Source of the DNA: Anaeroplasmataceae bacterium
Lineage (GTDB): Bacteria; Bacillota_I; Bacilli_A; Acholeplasmatales; JAEDCM01
Length of the DNA: 13,174 nucleotides
Assembly: GCA_016294165.1 (NCBI GenBank)
Contig: JAEDCM010000038.1
Span: 1-13,174 of the forward strand
Direction: 5' to 3'
Under the pieces are notes generated by a model. It searched no databases. It was given only the letters and a program-made list of their open reading frames with translations, and had not been told where the DNA came from. Shown piece by piece: positions 6,162 to 13,174 of this stretch (position 1 is the first letter of the stretch; every line of letters begins with the position of its first letter). A program made the position numbers and the translations under genes.

Positions 6162-7895
6162 CTAATCCACCTTCTTAATCGCATCAAATGGACAAACATT
6201 TAAGCATAATCCGCATCCATTGCATTGCGTAGCATCAATTTTTACACAGTTATCAGTCACTGAAATTGCCGGACATCCAAGTTTCATGCAAAGCTTACAT
6301 TTCTTACATTTATCTGTAATCTCGCAATGACCTGTATATTTAACAGTTTTTAATAAAGCACATGGTCTTTGAGCAATAATTACTGATGGTTCTAAAGCAT
6401 TAACCTCTTCTTTAACAACTGCTTCAAAAGCTTTTAAATCAAATGGATCACAAACAACTACACGACTAACCCCAATTGATTTACATAAAGCGACTAAATT
6501 TACTTGTTTAGTTTCTTCATTTCTAATTGTATAACCAGTTGTTGGGTTGTTTTGATGACCAGTCATACCAGTAATTGAATTATCTAAAATAATTACAGTA
6601 TTAATTCCTTTATTATAAACAATATCAACTAGACCAGTGATTCCTGAATGCATAAAAGTTGAATCACCAATAACTGATACAAGTTTTTTATTGAATTCTT
6701 CTCCACGAGCCTTAGACATACCTAAAGCTGCTGAAACTGACGCACCCATACAAATAGTTGAATCAACACTTGCAAGAGGAGCTACTGCTCCTAAGGTATA
6801 ACATCCGATATCTCCTGATACTACTAAACCTAATTTTTTTAGAACATAGAAGGTTCCACGATGTGGACACCCTGGGCACATTACCGGTGGCCTAACAGGA
6901 ATAACCTCATCAATTGTATTGGCTTTAGGAGGTTTGATTCCTAATACCACCTCTTTAATCATTGATGGAGTATATTCTCCAAGTAAAGTGAATTTTTCTT
7001 TACCAATAACCTTTAATCCCAATGCTCTTACATGCTCTTCAATAAATGGATCTAACTCCTCTAAAACATAGGTTACATCATTTTTGCTTACAAAATCTTC
7101 GATTAGTTTTGTTGGAAGGGGATAAACCATTCCAAGTTTTAAATAATTCACCTTATTTCCTAAGGCTTCCATTGCATACATATGTGTAATACCTGATGTG
7201 ATAACCCCAATTTTTTGATTATTATCGATAACCTTATTAATTTCACAATCTTCGGCATAAGCAATTAATGATCTATTTCTTTCTTCAACCACTACATGCT
7301 TTTTAATAGCATTTCCAGGCATCATTACATTCTTTGCAATATCCTTATTATACGGCTTTAATTCATAATTTTCTTTTTCATTTAATTCTACAAGTCCTTG
7401 TGAATGTGAAACTCTTGTGGAAAGTCTTAAGATAGCTGGACAATCAAATCTTTCACTTAATTCATAAGCAAGCTTAGTAAATTCCTTACATTCACTGCTA
7501 TCAGATGGTTCAAGCATAAATAATTTGGCAGCCTTTGCATAATGACGACTATCCTGTTCATTTTGGCTTGAATGCATTCCCGGATCATCAGCAACACAAT
7601 ATACTAATCCTCCATTAACACCAATATAGCTTGCAGTAAACATACAATCAGCCATTACATTCATTCCAACATGCTTCATACAGCTCATACTGCGAGCACC
7701 AGCCATACTAGCTCCTAAAGCAACCTCGGCAGCAACCTTTTCATTTGGTGACCATTCAACATATATATCTTCATATTTAACAATGCTTTCTGTTATTTCA
7801 GTTGATGGTGTTCCTGGATAAGAAGCCACGACTGTAACTCCTGCTTCATATGCACCTCTAGCAACTGCGGCATTACCTAATAATAATTTCTTCAT
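6162..7895 (-). CDS. iorA: Indolepyruvate:ferredoxin oxidoreductase, alpha subunit
   Basis: The 577-residue large subunit carries the thiamine diphosphate and iron-sulfur sites. The N-terminal pyrimidine-binding domain shows SYPGTPSTE (25-33). CPGCPHRGTF (340-349) is an IorA hallmark. The thiamine diphosphate motif runs from GDSTF (410-414) to the Asn-containing LDNSITGMTGHQ (437-448). Two ferredoxin-like clusters end the protein: Cys530, 533, 536, 541 and Cys558, 561, 564, 568. It oxidises indolepyruvate, phenylpyruvate and 4-hydroxyphenylpyruvate to the arylacetyl-CoA during amino acid fermentation. The reaction is reversible, and some anaerobes use it for reductive carboxylation of arylacetyl-CoA to make aromatic amino acids. 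The ATG at 7895 follows AGGAAGGG. Closeness to a tyrosine T-box operon with an acid:CoA ligase favours the biosynthetic direction here (inference). Confidence 0.96.
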   Translation of the reverse strand: MKKLLLGNAAVARGAYEAGVTVVASYPGTPSTEITESIVKYEDIYVEWSPNEKVAAEVALGASMAGARSMSCMKHVGMNVMADCMFTASYIGVNGGLVYCVADDPGMHSSQNEQDSRHYAKAAKLFMLEPSDSSECKEFTKLAYELSERFDCPAILRLSTRVSHSQGLVELNEKENYELKPYNKDIAKNVMMPGNAIKKHVVVEERNRSLIAYAEDCEINKVIDNNQKIGVITSGITHMYAMEALGNKVNYLKLGMVYPLPTKLIEDFVSKNDVTYVLEELDPFIEEHVRALGLKVIGKEKFTLLGEYTPSMIKEVVLGIKPPKANTIDEVIPVRPPVMCPGCPHRGTFYVLKKLGLVVSGDIGCYTLGAVAPLASVDSTICMGASVSAALGMSKARGEEFNKKLVSVIGDSTFMHSGITGLVDIVYNKGINTVIILDNSITGMTGHQNNPTTGYTIRNEETKQVNLVALCKSIGVSRVVVCDPFDLKAFEAVVKEEVNALEPSVIIAQRPCALLKTVKYTGHCEITDKCKKCKLCMKLGCPAISVTDNCVKIDATQCNGCGLCLNVCPFDAIKKVD

Positions 7896-7940
7896 ATATT
7901 ACCCTTCCTCATACACTTTAATAGAATAAACATTAAAATT

Positions 7941-7970
7941 ATTATATCATTTATCGTTTAAAAATGAAAC
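7941..7970 (-). promoter_or_regulatory. Extended -10 promoter of iorAB
   Basis: The minus strand reads TGATATAAT with a perfect TATAAT at 7946-7941 and the TG of an extended -10. The -35 is weak (GTTTCA at 7970-7965, 18-base spacer). Start near 7934 would give a leader of about 39 bases with no room for a T-box, so iorAB itself is not under riboswitch control from this side. Confidence 0.65.
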
Positions 7971-8012
7971 ACATATTATTATAAATACATAAATATATTA
8001 CATATACGATAT

Positions 8013-8039
8013 AAAACAGCCTTTTTTAAAGGCCGTTTT
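8013..8039. terminator. Hairpin between carboxypeptidase and iorA genes, likely terminator
   Basis: AAAACAGCC pairs with GGCCGTTTT (one G-U pair on the minus-strand RNA), extended by T-A pairs around a short AT loop. TTTT follows on either strand. It lies 124 bases after the carboxypeptidase stop and upstream of the iorA promoter, so it probably ends the carboxypeptidase transcript. The U tail is short, mostly within the stem. The rest of 7896-8162 holds only the iorA promoter and AT-rich sequence. Confidence 0.7.
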
Positions 8040-8162
8040 AACTTAATTAGAAAATTGAAAAAGCATCTAACAATATCGACTTTAATGAAGTTAACAAAGA
8101 AATGCAGTAAATTGTGTGTTAATTATTTGGATATCTTGTTTTTTAATTACAAACTTATTTTT

Positions 8163-9260
8163 TTATAATCGAATAATTTCATCAATTAATCCTTTAAATT
8201 TTTCGAAAAAGCTTGCTTTTTTTAACTTTCGGTCACTCATTAGATTGCACCTTTTGATCAATGCATCATCATAATAAACATCAATATATTTCTCTTTAAT
8301 ATTCTCTTTATATTTTAATTTGCTCATATCCATATTTTTCCCTTTTAAAAGATAAATATCTTTATCAATAACTAAATTGTACTGCGGTGGATAATATTTA
8401 AAATCATACATTTTTTTAATTATTTTATTATTTTCTAAAATAAGCTCATTGGAATAATTACTAAACCCGTAATTAAGCATCGAAACCATATCCGCATTTC
8501 TTTGTTTAGCACTTGAAGAGCCAATGATAACCCCAACAAGCCGCATATTATTTACTTTCTTAGTTGCGGTTAAACAATATCCCGATTTTTCCGTCCAACC
8601 GGTCTTAAGACCATCAACGCCTTCCTCAAAACGAACTAGCTTGTTAGTGTTAACCAACCAAAAGGGATTATTACTATCCTTTCTTAGATAATCCTGATAG
8701 ATTTTTGTAAAATCTAATATATTTGGAAATTTATTGATTAAATTACAAGCCATAATCGCCATATCATGACTTGATGAATAATGATTCTCGTCAGATAGTC
8801 CAGTTGGGTCACTAAAATGTGTGTTTTTTAAACCTAAATTATTGGCATATTCATTCATCATATCCACAAAACCACTAACATTTCCTCCGATATGCTCCGC
8901 TAATAAAACCGATGCATCATTAGCTGAGGCTACTGCAATTCCTTTAAGCAAATCATAAACACTCATTTTTTCATTCAAGGATAAAAAAATTCTACTTCCG
9001 GTTTGACTCGCGGCATTTTTTGATGTTGTTAGAACATCATCAAAGGATAAATTTCCTTTATTTATTTCCTCTAAAATTAAAGTCATTGTCATTATTTTAG
9101 TCATTGATGCAATTCTTAATCTTTCATCCTTATTATTTTCATAGATTATTTGTCCGCTTTCTGTCTCAACTAGAATTGCGCTTTTACAATCACTAATATC
9201 AAAGCTATTCTTTCTTACATTAAGCGATAAAAAAGTTAAAATTAAAATTAATGTTTTCAT
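8163..9260 (-). CDS. D-alanyl-D-alanine carboxypeptidase (penicillin-binding protein 5 family)
   Basis: This 365-residue serine peptidase of the S11 family trims the terminal D-Ala from peptidoglycan pentapeptides outside the cell. All three active-site motifs are present: SMTK (52-55), SAN (112-114) and KTG (219-221). A short hydrophobic N-terminus (MKTLILILTFLSLNV) is a weak signal peptide or membrane anchor. Residues about 270-345 should form the C-terminal beta domain, and the last ~15 residues form an amphipathic helix that could bind the membrane, as in PBP5. I start at the ATG at 9260 because GGGTGA lies five bases upstream; starts further upstream lack a ribosome binding site. It stands alone between the terminators at 9331-9354 and 8013-8039. 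A TATAAT at 9281-9276 is too close to the start to be a convincing promoter. Confidence 0.93.
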   Translation of the reverse strand: MKTLILILTFLSLNVRKNSFDISDCKSAILVETESGQIIYENNKDERLRIASMTKIMTMTLILEEINKGNLSFDDVLTTSKNAASQTGSRIFLSLNEKMSVYDLLKGIAVASANDASVLLAEHIGGNVSGFVDMMNEYANNLGLKNTHFSDPTGLSDENHYSSSHDMAIMACNLINKFPNILDFTKIYQDYLRKDSNNPFWLVNTNKLVRFEEGVDGLKTGWTEKSGYCLTATKKVNNMRLVGVIIGSSSAKQRNADMVSMLNYGFSNYSNELILENNKIIKKMYDFKYYPPQYNLVIDKDIYLLKGKNMDMSKLKYKENIKEKYIDVYYDDALIKRCNLMSDRKLKKASFFEKFKGLIDEIIRL

Positions 9261-9330
9261 AAATTCACCCATTAAATTATATATAAATATTCCTAGATAA
9301 ATTCCTTTAATAAAGCTATTAAAATATATA

Positions 9331-9354
9331 AAAAAAGTGGAAATCTCCACTTTT
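9331..9354 (-). terminator. Terminator of the AGCS symporter gene
   Basis: On the minus strand a 9-bp perfect stem, AAAAGTGGA with TCCACTTTT, encloses a 4-base loop and is followed by further T residues. It begins 14 bases after the symporter stop codon and separates it from the carboxypeptidase gene. Confidence 0.92.
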
Positions 9355-9368
9355 CTTTCACTTAAGAA

Positions 9369-10844
9369 TTATTCAACATTAACTTTGGTATATAGTTCTT
9401 TAATCAATTCTTCATTATCATCTTCGTATGCTGATAACATCGGTTTAATGTTATTACCCTTTCTTCTTTCCTTGTAGTTTAAAACAACCTTCTTTAAAAC
9501 ACTTGATAATAAAATGACACCAATTAAGTTTGGCACAGCCATTAATACATTAAAGCTGTCAGACAAGTTCCATACAATGTCAATTTTTAAGGTTGCTCCC
9601 GCTACAACTAATAAAACATAAACTATTTTAAATGGTAGGATTGCTTTTTTTCCAAATAAGTAAGAGGCACCACATTCCCCATAATATTCCCAAGATAAAA
9701 CAGTTGTAAAAGCAAATAATGGAAGGATTAATGTAAAGGCAATTTTCCCAATTAAGCCTAAATTTTCTTCAAAAGCCCAAAGAGCCATCGGTGCACCTTT
9801 ATCTAATATACCGGCTAAAAAGTGATCATAGGCTCCAGTTGTCATAAATACCAAAGCCATTAATGTACAAATAACGAATGTATCTAAAAATACTTCAAAA
9901 ATACCCCATAGACCTTGCTTAACTGGTTCTTTAACATCAGAGGCACAGTGAGCCATAACCGATGATCCTAATCCAGCCTCATTTGAGAATACTCCACGCG
10001 CAACACCATAGCGCATTCCTCTTAGGATTCCATATCCCATAATACCTGAACCAAATGATTTAAAGCTAAAGGCTTCAGTAAATATTCTACTAAAAGCATC
10101 AGGAATAGCTGTTATATTCATACAGATAATAATTATCGCTAAAAAAATAAAGATTAAAGCCATAATTGGCACGATATATGAAGCAATCTTACCGATACGT
10201 TTGATTCCACCAATTATTACTAAAAAAACAATTATTGCCACAATAATTCCAGTTACTAATAAAGGAATATTAATAGAAGATTCAAAGGTAGATGAAATAC
10301 TATTAACCTGGGCCATATTATATCCGATAGATGCTAAAACGCAAAATGCGCTAAACATAATAGCTAACCATTTCCATCCTAATCCGTGAGTTATATAATA
10401 CATCGCACCACCATGATACTCACCATTTTCATCTTTCTTTCGATAATAAATACCTAATACATTTTCACTAAAGTTTGTTAGCATTCCAAAAAACGCACTA
10501 AACCACATCCAGAATATCGCCCCTGGTCCCCCAAGACACAAGGCCGTAGATACTCCAACGATATTTCCAGTCCCAACTGTCCCAGCGATTGCGGCAGAAA
10601 AGGCTTGGAATTGTGAAACTGCACCCTTCTTCTTATCCGTTTCATTTTTCACAAAAACTGATTTAACTGATGGGACAATTGTTTCGCCAATGCTATGTCC
10701 AAAATAAGTAATCTGAAGGCATCTTAATCTAATTGTTAGTAATATACCTGTACCTAATATAAAGATCATCATAATCGGCGATAAAATATTACCATTTATT
10801 TTATCAATAAAATCGGAAATTTTTGAAATAACACCTAAATACAA
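9369..10844 (-). CDS. Sodium:alanine/glycine symporter (AGCS family)
   Basis: The 491-residue product is an amino acid:cation symporter of the AGCS family, importing alanine, glycine or related amino acids with sodium. Family landmarks are SQFQAFSAAIAGTVGTGNI (77-95), GGPGAIFWMW with the following helix (105-121), HGGAMYYI (144-151) and GVFSNEAGLGSSVMAH (284-299). It has about ten or eleven membrane segments and a charged C-terminal tail, with normal family length. I choose the TTG at 10844: it lies nine bases after AAAGGAG and gives the usual N-terminus, ISKISDFIDKINGN. An ATG at 10886 would place the first codons inside the promoter -10 region and cannot be transcribed. The gene is monocistronic, with its own promoter and terminator, and has no visible link to the T-box operon. 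Confidence 0.93.
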   Translation of the reverse strand: MYLGVISKISDFIDKINGNILSPIMMIFILGTGILLTIRLRCLQITYFGHSIGETIVPSVKSVFVKNETDKKKGAVSQFQAFSAAIAGTVGTGNIVGVSTALCLGGPGAIFWMWFSAFFGMLTNFSENVLGIYYRKKDENGEYHGGAMYYITHGLGWKWLAIMFSAFCVLASIGYNMAQVNSISSTFESSINIPLLVTGIIVAIIVFLVIIGGIKRIGKIASYIVPIMALIFIFLAIIIICMNITAIPDAFSRIFTEAFSFKSFGSGIMGYGILRGMRYGVARGVFSNEAGLGSSVMAHCASDVKEPVKQGLWGIFEVFLDTFVICTLMALVFMTTGAYDHFLAGILDKGAPMALWAFEENLGLIGKIAFTLILPLFAFTTVLSWEYYGECGASYLFGKKAILPFKIVYVLLVVAGATLKIDIVWNLSDSFNVLMAVPNLIGVILLSSVLKKVVLNYKERRKGNNIKPMLSAYEDDNEELIKELYTKVNVE

Positions 10845-10876
10845 AAAAAAACACTCCTTTAAAACAATATAGGTCA

Positions 10877-10905
10877 ATTTTATCATAATTTACAATTTAC
10901 TACAA
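10877..10905 (-). promoter_or_regulatory. Promoter of the AGCS symporter gene
   Basis: TTGTAG (10905-10900), a 17-base spacer and TAAAAT (10882-10877, preceded by TGA) form a reasonable promoter on the minus strand. Start near 10869 leaves a 25-base leader containing AAAGGAG, consistent with the TTG start at 10844. Confidence 0.6.
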
Positions 10906-10973
10906 TAAAGAATTAAATAATTTAGCTGAATTTGTAAAAAGCTTATAAAAAATCCCTTAATGAAGCGATTTAT

Positions 10974-11000
10974 AAAAAAACTAGAGAAAAATTCTCTAGT
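10974..11000 (-). terminator. Terminator of the pdp-SDR operon
   Basis: ACTAGAGAA and TTCTCTAGT form a perfect 9-bp stem with a short T loop, followed by TTTTTTT on the minus strand (10980-10974). The TAG stop codon of the dehydrogenase gene (10998-10996) lies within the upstream arm, so coding and termination signals overlap. Confidence 0.93.
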
Positions 11001-11748
11001 TAGTTTTTTTATTTTGCGACCTATAGCACATCCTCATAATGAATCCAGATGGTAAGATTTTCATAAATATTGAAGCAACCTTAACCTTAAAACTTGGACA
11101 AATAATTGCCTTTCTTTTAAACATTTTTTTTAATGCAATCTTAGCACATTTTCTAGCATTCATACCTTTTAATTTAAATGTAACATTTGCATTTTCATTA
11201 AAACAAGTATCCACCGGTCCAGGGCATAATGCCGATGAACTCACCTTCTTGCCCATCTTCTTATTTTCAAAATTAACAGCTTTAGAATATGCTAAAATGT
11301 AATTTTTAGTTGCATAATATGTTGCCATTTTAGGGCCAGCACTAAAGGATGCAATTGACGCAACATTTAGAATATAGCCATCAACCATTCTTGATGAATA
11401 TTCCTTTAATATCCGGTGCATCGCAATGACATTTAGTTTAATCATGTTCCAATCATCCTCATCAGATATTTCATGATGCATTCCAACACGACCAACTCCA
11501 GCGTTATTTATTACTACCTCAATATCAAAGCTTTTAGTATTTTTAAATAAACGATCGATGTCCTCACTTTTTGTTAAATCATAATCCATCACAATTACTC
11601 GATTTTCAAACTTAGTCGAAATATCTATTGCCATTTCATTTAATTTATCTTTGCTTCTAGCAACCAATATCAAATCATATTTTTCCGCTAATAAATATGC
11701 CATTTCATAGCCAATACCTTTACTAGCTCCTGTTATTAATGCAAACAT
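10996..11748 (-). CDS. Short-chain dehydrogenase/reductase (SDR, DltE-like group)
   Basis: This 250-residue classical SDR uses NAD(P)H on an unknown substrate in the cytoplasm. It shows the nucleotide-binding TGASKGIG (6-13), NNAG (81-84), Asn106, catalytic Ser131 in NVASIASF, and the active-site YxxxK (Tyr144, Lys148), followed by CPGPVDT (175-181). An Arg at position 31 after the second strand hints at NADP(H) preference. The sequence resembles the COG0300 group, often annotated as DltE or YqjQ-like dehydrogenases. The basic C-terminus (KKMFKRK, SQNKKTN) with a hydrophobic stretch near 226-242 could touch the membrane. It begins three bases after the phosphorylase stop, and its ribosome binding site AAAGGAGA is in the last codons of that gene. 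No specific link to nucleoside metabolism is evident. Confidence 0.9.
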   Translation of the reverse strand: MFALITGASKGIGYEMAYLLAEKYDLILVARSKDKLNEMAIDISTKFENRVIVMDYDLTKSEDIDRLFKNTKSFDIEVVINNAGVGRVGMHHEISDEDDWNMIKLNVIAMHRILKEYSSRMVDGYILNVASIASFSAGPKMATYYATKNYILAYSKAVNFENKKMGKKVSSSALCPGPVDTCFNENANVTFKLKGMNARKCAKIALKKMFKRKAIICPSFKVKVASIFMKILPSGFIMRMCYRSQNKKTN

Positions 11749-11751
11749 TTA

Positions 11752-13050
11752 TTATTCTCCTTTGATAACATCTAAAATTAATTTCGATTCCTTTTTATTA
11801 TCACCAATAACAAAAGCCTCACTAGCCATCTTCAAGGCTTCATCATTTAACTCATCAGTATATAAGTAAGCTAAGATTTCATCATTTGTAACATAATCGC
11901 CAACCTTCTTATTTAAAACAATTCCGACATTTGGATTAATGCTGTCCTCTTTTTTACTTCTTCCAGCCCCAACAAGCATACTAGCTACACCAATTTTAAT
12001 AGCAGTAATTTCGGAAATATATCCTTTTTTATTCGCTTTAATTGAAATCACATGCTTTGCCTTATCAAACTTATTAGTATCTAAAATGTATGATGTATCT
12101 CCACCTTGATATCTAACCATATCTACTAATTTGTTTAAAGCTTTTTTGTTATCAATAACCTCTAAAACCATAGCTTTTGCCTCATCATAATTAATATTTT
12201 GAGCTTGCTCTAAAATTAAACTTGAAATTTCAATACATAAATCTAATAAATCCTTTGGCCCATTCCCATTTAAGGTATTGATAGCTTCAATAACCTCTAA
12301 ATTATTTCCTACTGCTAAACCTAATGGTTCATCCATATTTGTCAAAACGGCAATTGTCTTACGCCCCAGCATATTTCCAATTTTCACCATTGTTTTCGCT
12401 AAAACTTTCGCATCATCAATATTCTTCATGAAGGCTCCACTTCCAACTTTCACATCTAAACAAATGATATCTGCACCACTCGCAAGTTTTTTTGACATGA
12501 TTGATGAAGCAATTAATGGAATTGAGGAAACTGTCCCGGTTACATCTCTTAGGGCATATAATAATTTATCGGCAGGAACTAAATTACTTGTTTGTCCAAC
12601 AACTGCTAAATTAATCTCATTTACTTGTTTAATAAATTCCTCGCTATTTAAATAAATATTAAATCCAGGAATTGATTCTAGCTTATCTAAGGTTCCACCT
12701 GTATGTCCTAATCCTCGTCCACTCATCTTGGCTAATTTAACATTTAAAGCCGCTAAAATAGGAGCTAAAACTAAAGTTGTTTTATCACCTACACCACCAG
12801 TTGAATGTTTATCAGCTTTAATTCCCTTAACATCCTTTAAATCCACAACATCGCCACTATTAAGCATACTAAAGGTTAAATTGATTGTTTCATCAATATT
12901 AAAACCATTTAAATATATCGCCATCAAAAGACTTGATACTTGATAATCAGGTATTTCCTTATTGACATATCCTTTAATAAAAAAATCAATTTCTTCCTTT
13001 GTTAGGACACCCTTATCACGTTTATGTTCGATAATATCGATCATTCTCAT
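11752..13050 (-). CDS. pdp: Pyrimidine-nucleoside phosphorylase
   Basis: The 432-residue enzyme splits uridine, thymidine or deoxyuridine with phosphate to free base and (deoxy)ribose-1-phosphate in salvage and catabolism. It shows the phosphate-binding KHSTGGVGDK (81-90), the family signature SGRGLGHTGGTLDKLE (110-125), and the substrate residues Arg168, Ser183 and Lys187 in LRDVTGTVSS...SKKLA. The C-terminal alpha/beta domain (about 340-432) is present. Length equals that of Bacillus Pdp (about 433), and the family also includes the thymidine phosphorylase DeoA, which I cannot fully exclude; the Firmicute context favours Pdp. The ATG at 13050 lies seven bases after AGGTGA. It is the first gene of a two-gene unit with the SDR and has its own promoter. 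Confidence 0.95.
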   Translation of the reverse strand: MRMIDIIEHKRDKGVLTKEEIDFFIKGYVNKEIPDYQVSSLLMAIYLNGFNIDETINLTFSMLNSGDVVDLKDVKGIKADKHSTGGVGDKTTLVLAPILAALNVKLAKMSGRGLGHTGGTLDKLESIPGFNIYLNSEEFIKQVNEINLAVVGQTSNLVPADKLLYALRDVTGTVSSIPLIASSIMSKKLASGADIICLDVKVGSGAFMKNIDDAKVLAKTMVKIGNMLGRKTIAVLTNMDEPLGLAVGNNLEVIEAINTLNGNGPKDLLDLCIEISSLILEQAQNINYDEAKAMVLEVIDNKKALNKLVDMVRYQGGDTSYILDTNKFDKAKHVISIKANKKGYISEITAIKIGVASMLVGAGRSKKEDSINPNVGIVLNKKVGDYVTNDEILAYLYTDELNDEALKMASEAFVIGDNKKESKLILDVIKGE

Positions 13051-13093
13051 AGCATTTCACCTATCTTCATTTGAAACATTTTATTTTATAAAT

Positions 13094-13122
13094 ATTATAT
13101 CATGTATTTTAGTTTCCTTCAA
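13094..13122 (-). promoter_or_regulatory. Promoter of the pdp-SDR unit
   Basis: TTGAAG (13122-13117), a 17-base spacer and TATAAT (13099-13094) with the TG of an extended -10 form a good promoter on the minus strand. The start would be near 13087, about 37 bases before the ATG at 13050. The remaining bases to the right edge show no gene. Confidence 0.75.
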
Positions 13123-13174
13123 TAATCATAAAAATTAAACATTAAAAAATGTCTTTATAAACGCTTTTTTCATA

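Noticed and set aside
3654..7895. Reading the cluster as tyrosine fermentation to 4-hydroxyphenylacetate
   Set aside because: Possible from gene content alone, but a T-box that activates on uncharged tRNA-Tyr would be a poor control for degrading tyrosine. Kept as the alternative, not the preferred reading.
7896..8162. A second riboswitch or T-box ahead of iorA
   Set aside because: No GGTGG-ACC T-box motif, specifier or antiterminator is present; only a terminator-like hairpin upstream of the promoter.
9261..9350. Longer N-terminus for the carboxypeptidase starting at 9350
   Set aside because: The upstream codons begin inside the preceding gene's terminator and have no ribosome binding site; GGGTGA fits the ATG at 9260.
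10845..10886. ATG at 10886 as start of the AGCS symporter
   Set aside because: It falls within the -10 region, and AAAGGAG lies inside the extension at the right distance for the TTG at 10844.
10921..10973. Weak hairpin and short near-repeats downstream of the pdp-SDR terminator
   Set aside because: Stem of about five AT-rich pairs with a long loop; expected by chance in this composition.
13141..13174. Possible terminator of the preceding gene at the right edge
   Set aside because: AAAAAA and TTTTTT runs face each other, but the inner bases do not make a continuous stem.
1..13174. CRISPR arrays, insertion sequences, tRNA or rRNA genes
   Set aside because: No regularly spaced repeats, transposase, terminal inverted repeats or tRNA-like cloverleaf sequences were seen on either strand.

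Overview
The window is AT-rich DNA with every gene I can support on the minus strand. Tryptophan is encoded by TGG, so the genetic code is standard. A Gram-positive style T-box leader, AGGAGG-type ribosome binding sites, sigma-A promoters and U-tailed terminators point to a low-GC Firmicute. The D-Ala-D-Ala carboxypeptidase means it has peptidoglycan. The ferredoxin-dependent 2-oxoacid oxidoreductase implies anaerobic life. An anaerobic gut-type member of the Bacilli/Erysipelotrichia or Clostridia is my best guess; I cannot name a genus.

Layout in transcription order (right to left). (1) A pdp-SDR unit: pyrimidine-nucleoside phosphorylase and a short-chain dehydrogenase, with a promoter near 13094-13122 and a terminator at 10974-11000. 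(2) A single-gene AGCS sodium:amino acid symporter unit, with a promoter at 10877-10905, a TTG start and a terminator at 9331-9354. (3) A D-alanyl-D-alanine carboxypeptidase, followed by a hairpin at 8013-8039. (4) iorA-iorB, the indolepyruvate (arylpyruvate):ferredoxin oxidoreductase, with an extended -10 promoter and no terminator after it. (5) A four-gene unit with a consensus promoter (5555-5583) and a complete T-box riboswitch (about 5312-5547). It encodes an AMP-forming acyl-CoA ligase, a sodium:solute symporter, a TIM-barrel amidohydrolase and an unrecognised small membrane protein, and ends at the terminator 826-852. (6) A Pr6Pr-type membrane protein with its own consensus promoter and a perfect inverted repeat beside the -10. 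(7) The first codons of a gene running off the left edge.

The main point of interest is unit 5 together with iorAB. The T-box specifier reads UAC (tyrosine) and its bulge UGGU matches an A discriminator base, as expected for tRNA-Tyr. A T-box of this kind turns genes on when tRNA-Tyr is uncharged, so the operon should make or acquire tyrosine. An aryl-acid importer, an acid:CoA ligase and a reversible arylpyruvate oxidoreductase together give a route: 4-hydroxyphenylacetate uptake, then 4-hydroxyphenylacetyl-CoA, then reductive carboxylation to 4-hydroxyphenylpyruvate, then transamination to tyrosine. The amidohydrolase and small membrane protein would be unexplained additions to that route. 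The T-box and gene families are read from the sequence; the pathway is inference.

The only gene-free stretch of about 300 bases is 5295-5595, and it is filled by the T-box leader and its promoter.
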